A stretch of 64,000 bases of DNA, from assembly GCA_900169975.1 (NCBI GenBank), contig LT827122.1:1-64000 (forward strand), in the 5' to 3' direction. The translations under genes and the position numbers were made by a program. Of the stretch, positions 8,166-16,500 are shown piece by piece (the first letter of the stretch is position 1; each line of letters opens with the position of its first letter). Under the pieces are notes generated by a model. That model was given only the letters and a program-made list of their open reading frames with translations, had not been told where the DNA came from and ran no database searches. Source of the DNA: Pseudoflavonifractor sp. Marseille-P3106 (GTDB lineage: Bacteria > Bacillota > Clostridia > Oscillospirales > Oscillospiraceae).

Positions 8166-8461
8166 TTTTCTGTCCTCCGGAAACAGATTGCAATCAACAT
8201 ATCGGCTGCCAGACCAACGACACTTAGCCCCGCACACCACGCTGCGGCAGTTCGGTTTCCACAATCCGCCAGACGCCCAGCAATCAGTAGTAATCCGACT
8301 TCAGCAGCCAGGGATGTCCCTCTGGATACGCAGCGAAATAGGCGGCTGCGATCCCACGCTCGGTTTACGGTTTTGTCCAGATGATCTGCTGCGTTCTCTA
8401 TCCGTCGCTCAAAATTTTTGGTGGCCCTTTCAATCTTTTGGTCAAATTCTCGTTCTGTCAT
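8162..8461 (-). CDS. Small membrane protein in the exporter operon
   Basis: A 99-residue protein with an N-terminal charged helix (MTEREFDQKIERATKNFERR) that could form a coiled coil, then two hydrophobic segments (about 49-65 and 74-92). The start has GGAGGTGTGAGAC upstream. It is sandwiched between the ABC permease and the MFS gene, overlapping the latter by 4 bases. I do not recognise a family; a partner of the transporters is likely from position. Confidence 0.65.
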   Translation of the reverse strand: MTEREFDQKIERATKNFERRIENAADHLDKTVNRAWDRSRLFRCVSRGTSLAAEVGLLLIAGRLADCGNRTAAAWCAGLSVVGLAADMLIAICFRRTEK

Positions 8462-8464
8462 GTC

Positions 8465-9172
8465 TCACACCTCCATGTTCTTTACTTGTCTCAGTAGATT
8501 TTTGATTGCCAAAGTTGCAAGGATGCCCGTCACACCAAGAACGGCTCCCATCATTGGCAAGAATGCCAGTGCTGAGCTGATCATCTGACACACAATGGTT
8601 GCCAGAACGACCGATGCCACAATGGTCACTGGAACCGACTTTTTGCGGAATCCAAACCACAGAGCAATCATCCCCATCAGCCCCGCCAGAACGGAACAGC
8701 AGAACAGGAAGCCCAGTGATTGCAGAACCACTTTGATTGTCAGATGGTCAGAACAGATGGGAAACAGTGATTCTGTTAGAAAGAACACAGCCTGGACCAC
8801 CGCTCCGCACAGGAGCATCCCGCCAGCGGTATAGGCAAACACCAGCATCAGCTTTGCGCACAGCGCCTTTTTCCGGCTGATTGGATAGCTCAACAGCAAA
8901 ATTGCGCGTTTCCCGCTGTATTCCTCCACCACAAACCGGGAGGCCATGACTGCCGACAGAATCAAAAAAATCGCCATACAGACCAAACAGGTTATCCCCA
9001 TCAGGAAGGGATACTGGGAGAACAATTCTGCATCCGGCTCGGTGGGGTCCATATAGGGGATGGCAGCCATCAGGTACTGGAAGCCCAGCATCGTCACTCC
9101 GCAAATCAAGGTTGCAATATGATATGGGCGTAGACGATTCCGTTTTAATTCCAATGCAATCAAATTACGCAT
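8465..9172 (-). CDS. ABC-2-type permease
   Basis: A 235-residue membrane protein with six hydrophobic segments, starting MRNLIALELKRNRLRPYHIAT, the usual start of ABC-2 permeases of the bacitracin/lantibiotic export type. ATG 9172 follows AAGGAGG and overlaps the ATPase gene by 8 bases. With the upstream ATPase it should form a two-gene exporter for a peptide antibiotic or similar compound. Substrate not readable from sequence. Confidence 0.82.
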   Translation of the reverse strand: MRNLIALELKRNRLRPYHIATLICGVTMLGFQYLMAAIPYMDPTEPDAELFSQYPFLMGITCLVCMAIFLILSAVMASRFVVEEYSGKRAILLLSYPISRKKALCAKLMLVFAYTAGGMLLCGAVVQAVFFLTESLFPICSDHLTIKVVLQSLGFLFCCSVLAGLMGMIALWFGFRKKSVPVTIVASVVLATIVCQMISSALAFLPMMGAVLGVTGILATLAIKNLLRQVKNMEV

Positions 9173-9896
9173 GGTCGGCACCTCCTTGGATGAGCGAAAT
9201 AAAATAGTCCTCCAGATCGGAAGGATGCTGCTTACAGAGACCTGCCATCTCCGCTTCTCCCACGATAGTTCCGTCCACAATGACACCCACACGATCCGCG
9301 ATCTGCTCGATCTCCGAAAGAAGGTGACTGGACATCAGAATGGTCATTTCTTCCTCCTGCACCAAACGGCGAAACAAAATACGCATCTCCTTCATGCCCA
9401 CAGGGTCCAGACCGTTGACCGGTTCATCCAGGATCAACACTTCGGGCCGATGGATGATGGCTCGCGCAATGGCCAAACGCTGCCGCATACCCAGGGAGAA
9501 GGTAGACACCGGCTGATTCCCTGTACCGGGCAGCCCCACACGGCAGAGCGTTGGTTCCACATCGGTATCCTCGATTCCCATGTAAGCCAGATGGAGGCGT
9601 AGATTATCCGCAGCCGACAGATGTTCATAAAATATCGGCGTTTCAATTAAACTTCCGGTGCGTCGAAGTATTGCCCCGTTATCCCGCACACTGTCCAGTC
9701 CCATCACAATGGCGGTTCCAGCAGATGGTTTTAACAACCCCAGCAACAGTTTAAGCACCGTAGTCTTACCTGCTCCGTTGCGCCCCAGGAAACCATAAAT
9801 GTTGCCCCGCTCCACGGAAAAGGTGCATTTCCGGATTACTTCTTTTCCCGAAAAGGTTTTTGTCAGGTTGTTTGCAGAGATTACAATTTGGCCCAT
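9165..9896 (-). CDS. ABC transporter ATPase, bacitracin/lantibiotic-export type
   Basis: A 243-residue ATPase with Walker A GRNGAGKTTVLK (about 38-49), signature FSLGMRQRLAIARAI (about 133-147), Walker B VLILDEPVNGLDP (about 153-165) and switch His in MSSHLL. This resembles the BcrA/CcmA group that pairs with ABC-2 permeases. AAAGGAG precedes ATG 9896. It is the first gene of the operon, with two operator-like dyads and an attenuator-like hairpin upstream. Confidence 0.9.
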   Translation of the reverse strand: MGQIVISANNLTKTFSGKEVIRKCTFSVERGNIYGFLGRNGAGKTTVLKLLLGLLKPSAGTAIVMGLDSVRDNGAILRRTGSLIETPIFYEHLSAADNLRLHLAYMGIEDTDVEPTLCRVGLPGTGNQPVSTFSLGMRQRLAIARAIIHRPEVLILDEPVNGLDPVGMKEMRILFRRLVQEEEMTILMSSHLLSEIEQIADRVGVIVDGTIVGEAEMAGLCKQHPSDLEDYFISLIQGGADHA

Positions 9897-9909
9897 GTTA
9901 TACTCCTTT

Positions 9910-9928
9910 CATACCTTCAAGCGGTATG
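9910..9928. promoter_or_regulatory. Putative TetR operator before the ABC operon
   Basis: CATACCTTCAAGCGGTATG is a 19-base inverted repeat with arms CATACC/GGTATG. It resembles the dyad before tetR (10748-10766); on one strand both fit ATACCGnnnnAAnGTAT. It lies just upstream of the ribosome site of the ATPase gene. Confidence 0.5.
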
Positions 9929-9937
9929 TATCCTAGT

Positions 9938-9966
9938 AAAAAAATTGCCGCAGTAATTGACTGCGG
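9938..9966 (-). terminator. Terminator-like hairpin in the ABC-operon leader
   Basis: CCGCAGT/ACTGCGG stem with a 5-base loop, followed by GCAATTTTTTT on the minus strand. It lies between tetR's own terminator and the ABC ATPase start, about 40 bases upstream of that ATG, so it may be an attenuator. Confidence 0.6.
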
Positions 9967-10007
9967 TATTCAAATATAATACCTTCTGAATGAATGTATC
10001 TATCCAA

Positions 10008-10035
10008 AATAAAATTGCCGTGAGGCAATTTTATT
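10008..10035 (-). terminator. Terminator of tetR
   Basis: A 12-bp stem (AATAAAATTGCC with its complement) and a 4-base loop, with T-rich 3' arm. The TAA stop of the TetR gene is part of the 5' arm. Confidence 0.75.
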
Positions 10036-10678
10036 TCAGGTTGGGGATTTGCTCAAAGAACTCGTCCACCAGTCGCTGAATGGTATCGTCAAACAGAGGC
10101 ACGCCCATCTTCTCCATCATCTCCCCGATAAAGGAGAATTTCCGCCGCATCTCCTCTTTGGTGGCCGGAAACACAGATGGCAGCAGCCACAGGCTGGTGA
10201 GCAGCGGCAGCAGCTCAGCAATCTCCTTGGCATACTCTGTGTGGATGGAACCGTCCCGGTTCCCCTCCTCAATGAGTTCCAGAAAATATGGGGTGAGAAT
10301 CCGGCGGTTGGCATCGATCATTCCGACCAATACTCTGGGATTGTGATTCATCGGAATGGACTGTGCTGTCATATTGGTACGGGCTGTGTCTGCCTGATTC
10401 AGCCGGACTACTTCACGCAGCTTTTGGAGCCCGTTCAGATCGGTACGACCTTTCACTGCCTCGAAGGGGTTATTTTCAAAAAACATACGGTCACTCACCG
10501 CATCCATGATTTCCTCTTTGGACTTAAAGTGATGGTACACCGCACCTTTCGTAAGGCCGCCCAGCTCGTTCACAATGTCCTGGATGGTGGTGTTCTCGTA
10601 GCCCTTCTCCAAAAAGAGGCGCTGAGCTACATCCAAAATCCGCTCCTCGGTGACTTCTGGGTATTTGTTCCGTGCCAT
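10031..10678 (-). CDS. TetR/AcrR-family repressor of the exporter operon
   Basis: A 215-residue regulator. The N-terminal TetR helix-turn-helix reads ILDVAQRLFLEKGYENTTIQ through GLTKGAVYHHFKSKEEIMDA (about 12-57), and the C-terminal domain is variable and should bind the inducer. ATG 10678 has GAGAGGAG upstream; the TTG-initiated extension has no ribosome site. It is transcribed in the same direction as the ABC-MFS operon, 135 bases before it. Matching dyads at both promoters suggest that it represses itself and the operon. Confidence 0.85.
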   Translation of the reverse strand: MARNKYPEVTEERILDVAQRLFLEKGYENTTIQDIVNELGGLTKGAVYHHFKSKEEIMDAVSDRMFFENNPFEAVKGRTDLNGLQKLREVVRLNQADTARTNMTAQSIPMNHNPRVLVGMIDANRRILTPYFLELIEEGNRDGSIHTEYAKEIAELLPLLTSLWLLPSVFPATKEEMRRKFSFIGEMMEKMGVPLFDDTIQRLVDEFFEQIPNLK

Positions 10679-11152
10679 CCGCTGTGCTCCTCTCAAAACA
10701 TTCTCAAAGTATGTATTTATTATACGGATGATAGTGCGCCCTGTCAAGATACATTCTTACGGTATCTAAGGAGCTGAACGGCCATTTGACGAGGATAAAG
10801 GTGTAGTAATACCGGATGAAAGTATGGGGCAGAGAAACGACAGCAAGCACAGCAAGTGTGGCCTCACTTGCGAATTTTTGCTTTAGGGAACCCCCGCCCC
10901 TAAACACAAAATTGCTTGTTGGGATAGTCCCAAACCCTTAGACATAAAGTTCGATTCCTACCTCAGTAAATCGCAAATGCCCCTATCATCCTGATCTGCC
11001 CGATAACATCAGAGGATCTGGTCCTACTTGAACAAGTAGATGGCGGATCTGCAGACAGCACTTATCTCTTCGCTTTAGGATCGTGATAGGTGGATGTTTG
11101 AACCTGGGGATGTATCCGCCCGAAAAAGGCCATGGGATTAGGGTACAGCTAG
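10679..11152. other. Gap between tetR and the AT-rich cassette
   Basis: It holds the tetR promoter/operator region and then about 380 bases with no recognisable gene. A stretch at about 10860-10920 (AAATTGCTTG followed by GGGATAGTCCCAAACCC) recalls transfer-origin sequences of Clostridial elements, but I cannot establish that. This is probably the edge of the conjugative element. Confidence 0.5.
10748..10766. promoter_or_regulatory. Putative TetR operator before tetR
   Basis: GATACATTCTTACGGTATC is a 19-base imperfect dyad with GATAC/GTATC arms, 70 bases upstream of the tetR ATG. Its sequence on one strand matches the dyad at 9910-9928, and a GATACATTC half-site recurs at about 9990-10000 before the ABC operon. 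Confidence 0.5.
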
Positions 11153-11194
11153 CAAAAATAACGGGTGGCAAGTACAGTTTTGCACTTACCACCC
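11153..11194 (-). terminator. Terminator of the AT-rich two-gene cassette
   Basis: GGGTGGTAAGT pairs with ACTTGCCACCC around a short loop, followed by GTTATTTTTG on the minus strand, 42 bases after the second gene's stop. Confidence 0.75.
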
Positions 11195-11235
11195 ATATTG
11201 ATAACAAGAGACCGAAACTAATTGGATAATCTTCG

Positions 11236-12177
11236 TTATTGATCTGTTGGTATTATGTTTTGAATAACTATATCACCAAGTTTTGAAGCGTTATATTCTC
11301 CTGATTCATATTTTTTTATGAAAGCGTTATAATCAGGTAGGGTAAAACTTATTCCTATATTTCCCGTAAATCCCCACTCTTCCTTTAAGCGATCTAGCCC
11401 ACAATTAATTTGCTCTAAAATATACTTTAGAAACTCATATCGGAGAATTTTGAATTTAATCTTTCTATATAAAAGATAACTTTCGCTCAAATGTTGATTA
11501 GAATAATTCCGACCAAGCCAGTGTACATTGTTTGTAAACTTGAGTAAATCATACTCTGTAATTTTAACATACTCTTTAAAATTAAAATATTCCTTTGCTC
11601 TAGAATCAAATGTTAATTGAGATGCTTTTGTTACATCCAAATTAGCAAGCTTTTTTAGCAATCTTCGAAAATAATTTCTACCATACCCAAGATCCCTCAA
11701 ATCAAATTCAACAATATACTTTGATTCCACGGAAAATTCAATTTGAACATTTTTCCAATCGATTGCTTGAAATGTATAATGATTTAAATCGTTTTTTCTT
11801 TTTTTTGCATTTATAGGGACAAAGTTTATGCCTTTTATAACATTTTCAAAATCTTTAAAAAATATTATTTCTAAATATGCTCTGCCATTTAAAATTAACT
11901 GTCTTACAATTTGACTAAATATTGTATCTAAATTGTAGTCAAGGTTAAACCGGCCATTAAACCACAGCAATTTCGTCAGACTTGCATCCTCAGGATATAT
12001 TGTGTAAAAATTAGAATCACTCCGCAGTCCAATAGGTGTGAACTCAGAAGAAAACCATGCGGAGAAATCGTCAATAAACATAGAGCCAGTTGTACTCGGT
12101 TGATATTTCTGTTCATATTTAAACGCGGTCCGTGGTGCTTGTTGAGATGAGGTATAATTAGCAGTTACCATCCGCAT
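11236..12177 (-). CDS. Unknown protein B of the AT-rich cassette
   Basis: A 313-residue protein of unknown family. ATG 12177 follows GGGAGGAGG at a good distance and overlaps the upstream gene's stop by 20 bases, so the two genes are translationally coupled. It has no signal peptide or clear membrane segment. It is rich in Lys/Asn/Ile/Phe, unlike its neighbours. The segment IVRQLILNGRAYLEIIFFKD (about 91-110) looks faintly like the NGxAYxEI helix of HK97-type phage portal proteins, but I see no other portal hallmark. The C-terminal third is helical and charged. The base composition implies horizontal origin. Confidence 0.7.
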   Translation of the reverse strand: MRMVTANYTSSQQAPRTAFKYEQKYQPSTTGSMFIDDFSAWFSSEFTPIGLRSDSNFYTIYPEDASLTKLLWFNGRFNLDYNLDTIFSQIVRQLILNGRAYLEIIFFKDFENVIKGINFVPINAKKRKNDLNHYTFQAIDWKNVQIEFSVESKYIVEFDLRDLGYGRNYFRRLLKKLANLDVTKASQLTFDSRAKEYFNFKEYVKITEYDLLKFTNNVHWLGRNYSNQHLSESYLLYRKIKFKILRYEFLKYILEQINCGLDRLKEEWGFTGNIGISFTLPDYNAFIKKYESGEYNASKLGDIVIQNIIPTDQ

Positions 12178-14083
12178 CGAAGTCCTCCTCCCACTCAAAA
12201 TCTCCTTTGTATAAGTCGTCTTTTGATAAATATTTGTTAACGCAACAGACAAAATAAATGTCTTCAACATGATGTGTATATTCCAAACCAGAGAAGTATG
12301 TACCATAAAAAGCTTTTAGAATTTTGCTGTCCGTTTTAAGAATTTTTTGCCCAAAGGGGCCGTAATCAAATTCGCAAACTTTAGCTTCCTCAAGTGCATT
12401 TACAATACGCATTGTCCATCCGGTTTGCAAAACATCACGATTTCCTATTGCAGCCATGTGCCTTTTGCGTGCAGCTGCAATAGTGGAAATACGCGTTAAT
12501 GAGTCTATGGCATTCTCATTTTTTTGAATAAAGTTGTCTAACTCTTGATTTATTAATTCCATCCACTGCGTTGACTTATTAAATTCACCCCACAAAATTG
12601 ATAGACCGCTTATTATTGCATATTCAATTATGGGAGCTGTGGAAACATGGAAAACTCCTTGCTGTAAGTGAGGCTCTTTAATTTTGGTTGCATCCACACG
12701 CACATATTCCTGATACAGTAATACAACGCCTAAGAAGCCTGTGTATGTTTTGCTGAATGTTTCAAAATCATTTTGTTCAATGGATTCTATTAGGGACTCA
12801 CATATATGGTTGTAACAGAATCCTAATAGATCTGGATATTCTTCACGTTCATTCCAGTGCTGTATAGCAAAGATACCACTACACTTTACCAATAATTGAG
12901 GTAACTCTTTTTTAACTGATGCTAGAATTTTTTTAGCCTCGCTTAATTCAATATCTTCAACAACGATTGTAGGTTCGAGAAGTAGTTTTTCAATCTGCAA
13001 ATAATAATAGTCAATGCAAGAAATAGAGTATTCGATTTTTGAATTTAATTCGTACATATGAGAAAAACTAACAGCTGCAGGGAAATATTTTCTTTTTTCA
13101 ATAAGTTGTTTCCCCATGTCTAGACAGTCGGAAATTGAAGTCGAAATACAATGTAATAATTCATTAAAAAAGTGAATTATGCCTTTTGAAACAACTTGTT
13201 TAACATACCAGTTAGGCGTGATTTGTTTACCTTCAAGTTTAATTTCGACGCGGATTTGACGAAAAAGTCGATCCACAGTTTCATTATTACATAAAGCGTG
13301 ATTGCATGATTCGAAAGAATTTATTATGCACACTTTTTCAAAGAAACCATGTAAATCTAAATCATGTAGATAAGAATTAATACCAACAATAATATTGATA
13401 TAAATGCTAACAAACCCATCATATATGGCGGAAATTAACTTATTATCAGATATATTTTGGTCTGATTGCATTGTCATGAATTGGATTTGTAAACGCCTTA
13501 TTGACTTGGCCCACATAAGTATATTCCGACTATAAATCGCTTTGGAAGATAACGCAGCAACTGAATTAAGATAATTTAAAATTGATATATAATCTTGATC
13601 TCTACATAACTTTTGAAAACAAACTGTATTAATTCTTTCAATTTCGTTTTCGACCCACCAATAATCCCTTTGAGTTTCAGGTTGTAAAGATGTTCCAGTC
13701 TTAAGTGCAAGTTCTACACTGGTATCAGATGCAAAATGCCATTGCTGATACTTGGGCTGATCCCTATACCATAGCGAGTCATACCGAATTTCACATTTAT
13801 CCAGCCAATAGAGTTCAAGCAATGAAATATTGCTGTTCATAAACGACAAAGTGGATGCGTTTTGATTTGATGGATTGTCTTTATTGAAAATAGCTATGTC
13901 ATATAAATTTTGCAAATGGGATGCGCAATTTCTTTGGAAATAATTTTGGAAATTTTTATCACAAGCTAAGACATTATTTCTAGATATTTTTTTGAATATA
14001 GAAATGATTTTTGAATAGATTGAATGCGAAATCTGATATGTATTTGATAATATATTTGACCTATTTCCAGTTGCACTAAACAA
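12158..14083 (-). CDS. Unknown large protein A of the AT-rich cassette
   Basis: A long protein (up to 641 residues) of unknown family, all-helical in appearance with no Walker, nuclease or methylase motif that I can see. Several regions (WHFASDTSVELALKTG, ISTIAAARKRHMAAIGNRD, EYTHHVEDIYFVCCVNKYL) look like structured soluble segments. The start is uncertain. The TTG at 14083 lacks a ribosome site, the frame stays open for about 28 codons above it without ATG, and the first in-frame ATG is about 80 codons inside (MNSNISLLELYWL). The C-terminal EWEEDFDADGNC overlaps gene B. The AT-rich composition differs sharply from flanking genes. Confidence 0.65.
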   Translation of the reverse strand: MFSATGNRSNILSNTYQISHSIYSKIISIFKKISRNNVLACDKNFQNYFQRNCASHLQNLYDIAIFNKDNPSNQNASTLSFMNSNISLLELYWLDKCEIRYDSLWYRDQPKYQQWHFASDTSVELALKTGTSLQPETQRDYWWVENEIERINTVCFQKLCRDQDYISILNYLNSVAALSSKAIYSRNILMWAKSIRRLQIQFMTMQSDQNISDNKLISAIYDGFVSIYINIIVGINSYLHDLDLHGFFEKVCIINSFESCNHALCNNETVDRLFRQIRVEIKLEGKQITPNWYVKQVVSKGIIHFFNELLHCISTSISDCLDMGKQLIEKRKYFPAAVSFSHMYELNSKIEYSISCIDYYYLQIEKLLLEPTIVVEDIELSEAKKILASVKKELPQLLVKCSGIFAIQHWNEREEYPDLLGFCYNHICESLIESIEQNDFETFSKTYTGFLGVVLLYQEYVRVDATKIKEPHLQQGVFHVSTAPIIEYAIISGLSILWGEFNKSTQWMELINQELDNFIQKNENAIDSLTRISTIAAARKRHMAAIGNRDVLQTGWTMRIVNALEEAKVCEFDYGPFGQKILKTDSKILKAFYGTYFSGLEYTHHVEDIYFVCCVNKYLSKDDLYKGDFEWEEDFDADGNC

Positions 14084-14370
14084 AACAACTATGTGTATGG
14101 TTTGAAATAGCGTAAAAGCAATTGATAAATACGATATATCTATATCAAAATAGAAAGAATATCGCTATCATCGGACAGATATCTATGGATGGTTCTCTTT
14201 TATTGCTTGCAAAAAGGCAAAATCCTACATTTCCCTATGCAAAAACAGTTTTCTGTTTCGTATGAGGAAATTATGCCACCCCCACACGAAAAGGCCACTA
14301 CAGGCATTTTTCTCCCGTTTCAAACCTTAATTCCTATATTTTTGATTGTGCATAATGATAATAATGAATC

Positions 14371-14601
14371 CCCGATAGCTCCCTCGCCCCTGTATCCAAT
14401 CCTGTCCAGTCCAATTGGCACCTGCGGGGGCTTGATAGGATAGGATTTGATCCTTCTATACTTGATGAATTCAGTATTTCTTTTATCTTTATTTAATTGT
14501 GGCCGGTTTTCCAGACATGGATTATCCATATCCGGTTTTCCCGTACCTGGGCAAGCCGTATTCGGATCGTCCACATACGGTTGAGCCGTTTGGTGAGATA
14601 G
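14371..14601 (-). pseudogene. Fossil of a second DUF6017-type replication initiator
   Basis: The minus frame reads QPYVDDPNTACPGTGKPDMDNP, then CLENRPQLNKDKRNTE and IKPPQVPIGLDRIGYRG. This is the variable middle of replication initiators like 2667-3563, where VDNP-type repeats precede an INTDQ/LNKDK block. The N-terminal HTH and C-terminal DUF6017 are missing. It shows that a related element was once here. Confidence 0.6.
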
Positions 14602-14782
14602 AGTATCGCATAGATGACATATTTTCGTAGGTTTAAAAAAGTGTTGTTTTCTGAGAAAAAAGCTATTTCTGTGCCACTTTGACACGCTGAGTGATAAATC
14701 ACCCGTGTCCTATTTCTAACGGGAAATACAAAAAGAAAAAAGAGGCTTTTTCAACCCCAATTAGTACATTTATTTTGGACAT

Positions 14783-14816
14783 TAAGAAAAGGGCGGCTGC
14801 TTCAAAACAGCCGCCC
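14783..14816 (-). terminator. Terminator
   Basis: GGGCGGCTG/CAGCCGCCC stem with an 8-base loop; the minus strand continues TTTTCTTAATG. Confidence 0.6.
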
Positions 14817-14923
14817 TAAAACAGGGGGATATACAAGATGGTTTTCTGTTCGGATACCCACAAGTCCTTAATATTACTTGGGTTTTCAAAAAGTTCTGTA
14901 TCACCACTCATACCAGAAGATTT

Positions 14924-14960
14924 CCCTAGAACTGTAACAGTTCTAGGGATTTTCTTTTTT
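14924..14960 (+). terminator. Plus-strand terminator
   Basis: CCCTAGAACTG pairs perfectly with CAGTTCTAGGG around TAA, followed by ATTTTCTTTTTT. No intact plus-strand gene precedes it, so it is likely left over from lost DNA. Confidence 0.75.
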
Positions 14961-15079
14961 CTGGACTTTTCGCTCAGAGTCCTGTCTCAGTGCACATTTT
15001 GTGCACCGGCCTCAAAAGAGCACCGGGGGGGAACTCTTAAGCAGGGGCATGGCAAAAATCAAAAAATTCAAATTTGTAC

Positions 15080-15107
15080 GGTGGACGGCAGAAAACTGCC
15101 GTCCACC
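15080..15107. repeat. 12-bp-arm inverted repeat
   Basis: GGTGGACGGCAG and CTGCCGTCCACC flank AAAA. No T run follows. It is one of two adjacent perfect hairpins. Confidence 0.7.
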
Positions 15108-15118
15108 CCAGTCTGTCG

Positions 15119-15156
15119 AAGAACCCAACTGCAAGTTAAACTGCAGTTGGGTTCTT
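15119..15156. repeat. 15-bp-arm inverted repeat
   Basis: AAGAACCCAACTGCA and its exact complement flank an 8-base loop, 12 bases after the previous hairpin. Confidence 0.7.
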
Positions 15157-15476
15157 GGCGCAAATCGAAAGAAATATGAGGGATAGCAAGGAATGAACAA
15201 GAGAGCTCCACTTCCATCTTGCCAGCTTTTTGCGTTCCATGGCAGCAAGCTTATCAGAAGCGCGCCTGCTGTGAAATCCACGTATTCCACATTCCCGTCC
15301 TGCTGGTAACCAACGTCCTGCTCTCCGGTGGGGGACTCCCCATGCGAGCGGTATACGGCGTGGAGCTTTTCAGTGCGTTTGGGTTCTCCCTTGTACGAAG
15401 CCGTCTGCCGCATTCCGGCCCTTCGGTACTGGATCCTTGGCATTCAAAAATCTCAAATCCCCGTTCGCTCCAACGG

Positions 15477-15521
15477 CTCAAAAACAGCCGCCCCGACGGA
15501 TCGAACTCCGTCAGGGCGGCT
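15477..15521 (-). terminator. Terminator of the surface-fibre operon
   Basis: AGCCGCCC/GGGCGGCT outer stem and GACGGA/TCCGTC inner stem, then GTTTTTG on the minus strand, just after the last gene of the operon. Confidence 0.8.
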
Positions 15522-15536
15522 GCTCTTGCTTATCTT

Positions 15537-16487
15537 TTAGTTCGTTCCCTCGTCTTCGCGCTTTCTGCCAAAGATGAGGATCCCCGCAAGGGTGCTTCCG
15601 CTGACCACCATAGCCCCCAGCAGCAGCGGGAGGTTGGTGTCGTCACCAGTCTGTGGCATGTCGCCCAAGGGAACACCGTCTTCTCCGATCTCGATGTCGG
15701 GAAGCCCGCCATTGGGCACGTTCCCGTCGTCGATGTCGGGAAGCCCGCCCTCAGGCACATCTCCATCGTCGATCTCAACGTCGCTGCTCTCGGCAGGGGG
15801 CGGTGTGGTGGGGGTGGGGCTCGGCGTTACGCTTGGATCCGGGGCAGCAGAGGGCTTGGGTGTATGGTCGGGCTTGTCGCCGCCGCCGCCGTTCACGACC
15901 TGCTCAGCGTAAAAATACCAGTCCACATAGCACTCGGCATCCTGAAACTCATTCCCCATCTCGATCGGAACCGTCAGATCCACTGCCAGGTCTTTACTGT
16001 TTCCCCGTTCAAAGGTTCCGAGATAAATCCCCTGCGCATCCTCGCCTGCGTTCAGGACATCCAACTCATCCGTACCCTGGCTGACTTTCAGAGTCATGGC
16101 ATTCAGAAACGCCAGATTTGCCTCGGCATTGTCCCCGCACACCCGGGCATACAGGTATACCTTGTAGCTGCTGTCATTGCCGGCTGCAGCCTCAACCCGT
16201 ATGGGCTGGGTCAGGTGATCGCCGGGCATGACGTTTTTGAAGCTGTCAAACAGATCCACCGTGGTGTCGTGAGGTACAGCCGCCCGCGTCTGGGCCGTCT
16301 CGTCGGTCTGCTTGGGACGGTTGAAGGTAAACTTCGCCGTGGAGCCGCTGCCCACAATGGTGACCGTTGGGACGTCGGGATCGGCGGCCAGGACCTGCAC
16401 CGCCAGCGCACCGGCGCTGTAAGTGAAGATCAGGGCCAGGCACAGGGAAGCGGCAATCAGAAGCCGGCTCATCTTTTTCCGTTTCAT
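15537..16487 (-). CDS. Sortase-anchored surface protein with MPQTG signal
   Basis: A 316-residue secreted protein. It has an N-terminal signal peptide (RLLIAASLCLALIFTYSAGALA), an all-beta domain to about 205, then a Pro/Ser/Thr-rich stalk and acidic repeats (GDVPEGGLPDIDDGNVPNGG). The cell-wall sorting signal is DMPQTGDD, a hydrophobic span and a GRKRED tail. ATG 16487 has AAGGAGG; the GTG nine bases upstream overlaps that site. It is last in the operon, so it is probably the wall anchor or base of the TasA-like fibre. The sorting motif is LPXTG-like (MPQTG), although the operon's sortase is class B. Confidence 0.82.
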   Translation of the reverse strand: MKRKKMSRLLIAASLCLALIFTYSAGALAVQVLAADPDVPTVTIVGSGSTAKFTFNRPKQTDETAQTRAAVPHDTTVDLFDSFKNVMPGDHLTQPIRVEAAAGNDSSYKVYLYARVCGDNAEANLAFLNAMTLKVSQGTDELDVLNAGEDAQGIYLGTFERGNSKDLAVDLTVPIEMGNEFQDAECYVDWYFYAEQVVNGGGGDKPDHTPKPSAAPDPSVTPSPTPTTPPPAESSDVEIDDGDVPEGGLPDIDDGNVPNGGLPDIEIGEDGVPLGDMPQTGDDTNLPLLLGAMVVSGSTLAGILIFGRKREDEGTN

Positions 16488-16500
16488 CTCTGCCACCTCC

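Larger units (their letters stand above)
14084..15536. other. Intergenic region with element fossils and hairpins
   Basis: This 1.45-kb stretch contains no intact gene. It holds a replication-initiator fossil, three terminators and two long hairpins, each listed separately. The frame at 15012-15443 (minus) is open for 143 codons but crosses two hairpins and shows no family features. This is where AT-rich foreign DNA gives way to the GC-rich surface operon. Confidence 0.6.

Noticed and set aside
10860-10925. Possible transfer origin (GGGATAGTCCCAAACCC)
   Set aside because: It resembles origins from memory only, and no relaxase gene of this element is in the window to support it.
10986-11207. 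Small minus-strand frame next to the AT-rich cassette
   Set aside because: It overlaps the cassette's terminator and has no ribosome site or family features.
15012-15443. A 143-codon minus frame before the surface operon
   Set aside because: It crosses two perfect hairpins, has no ribosome site and shows no recognisable family.
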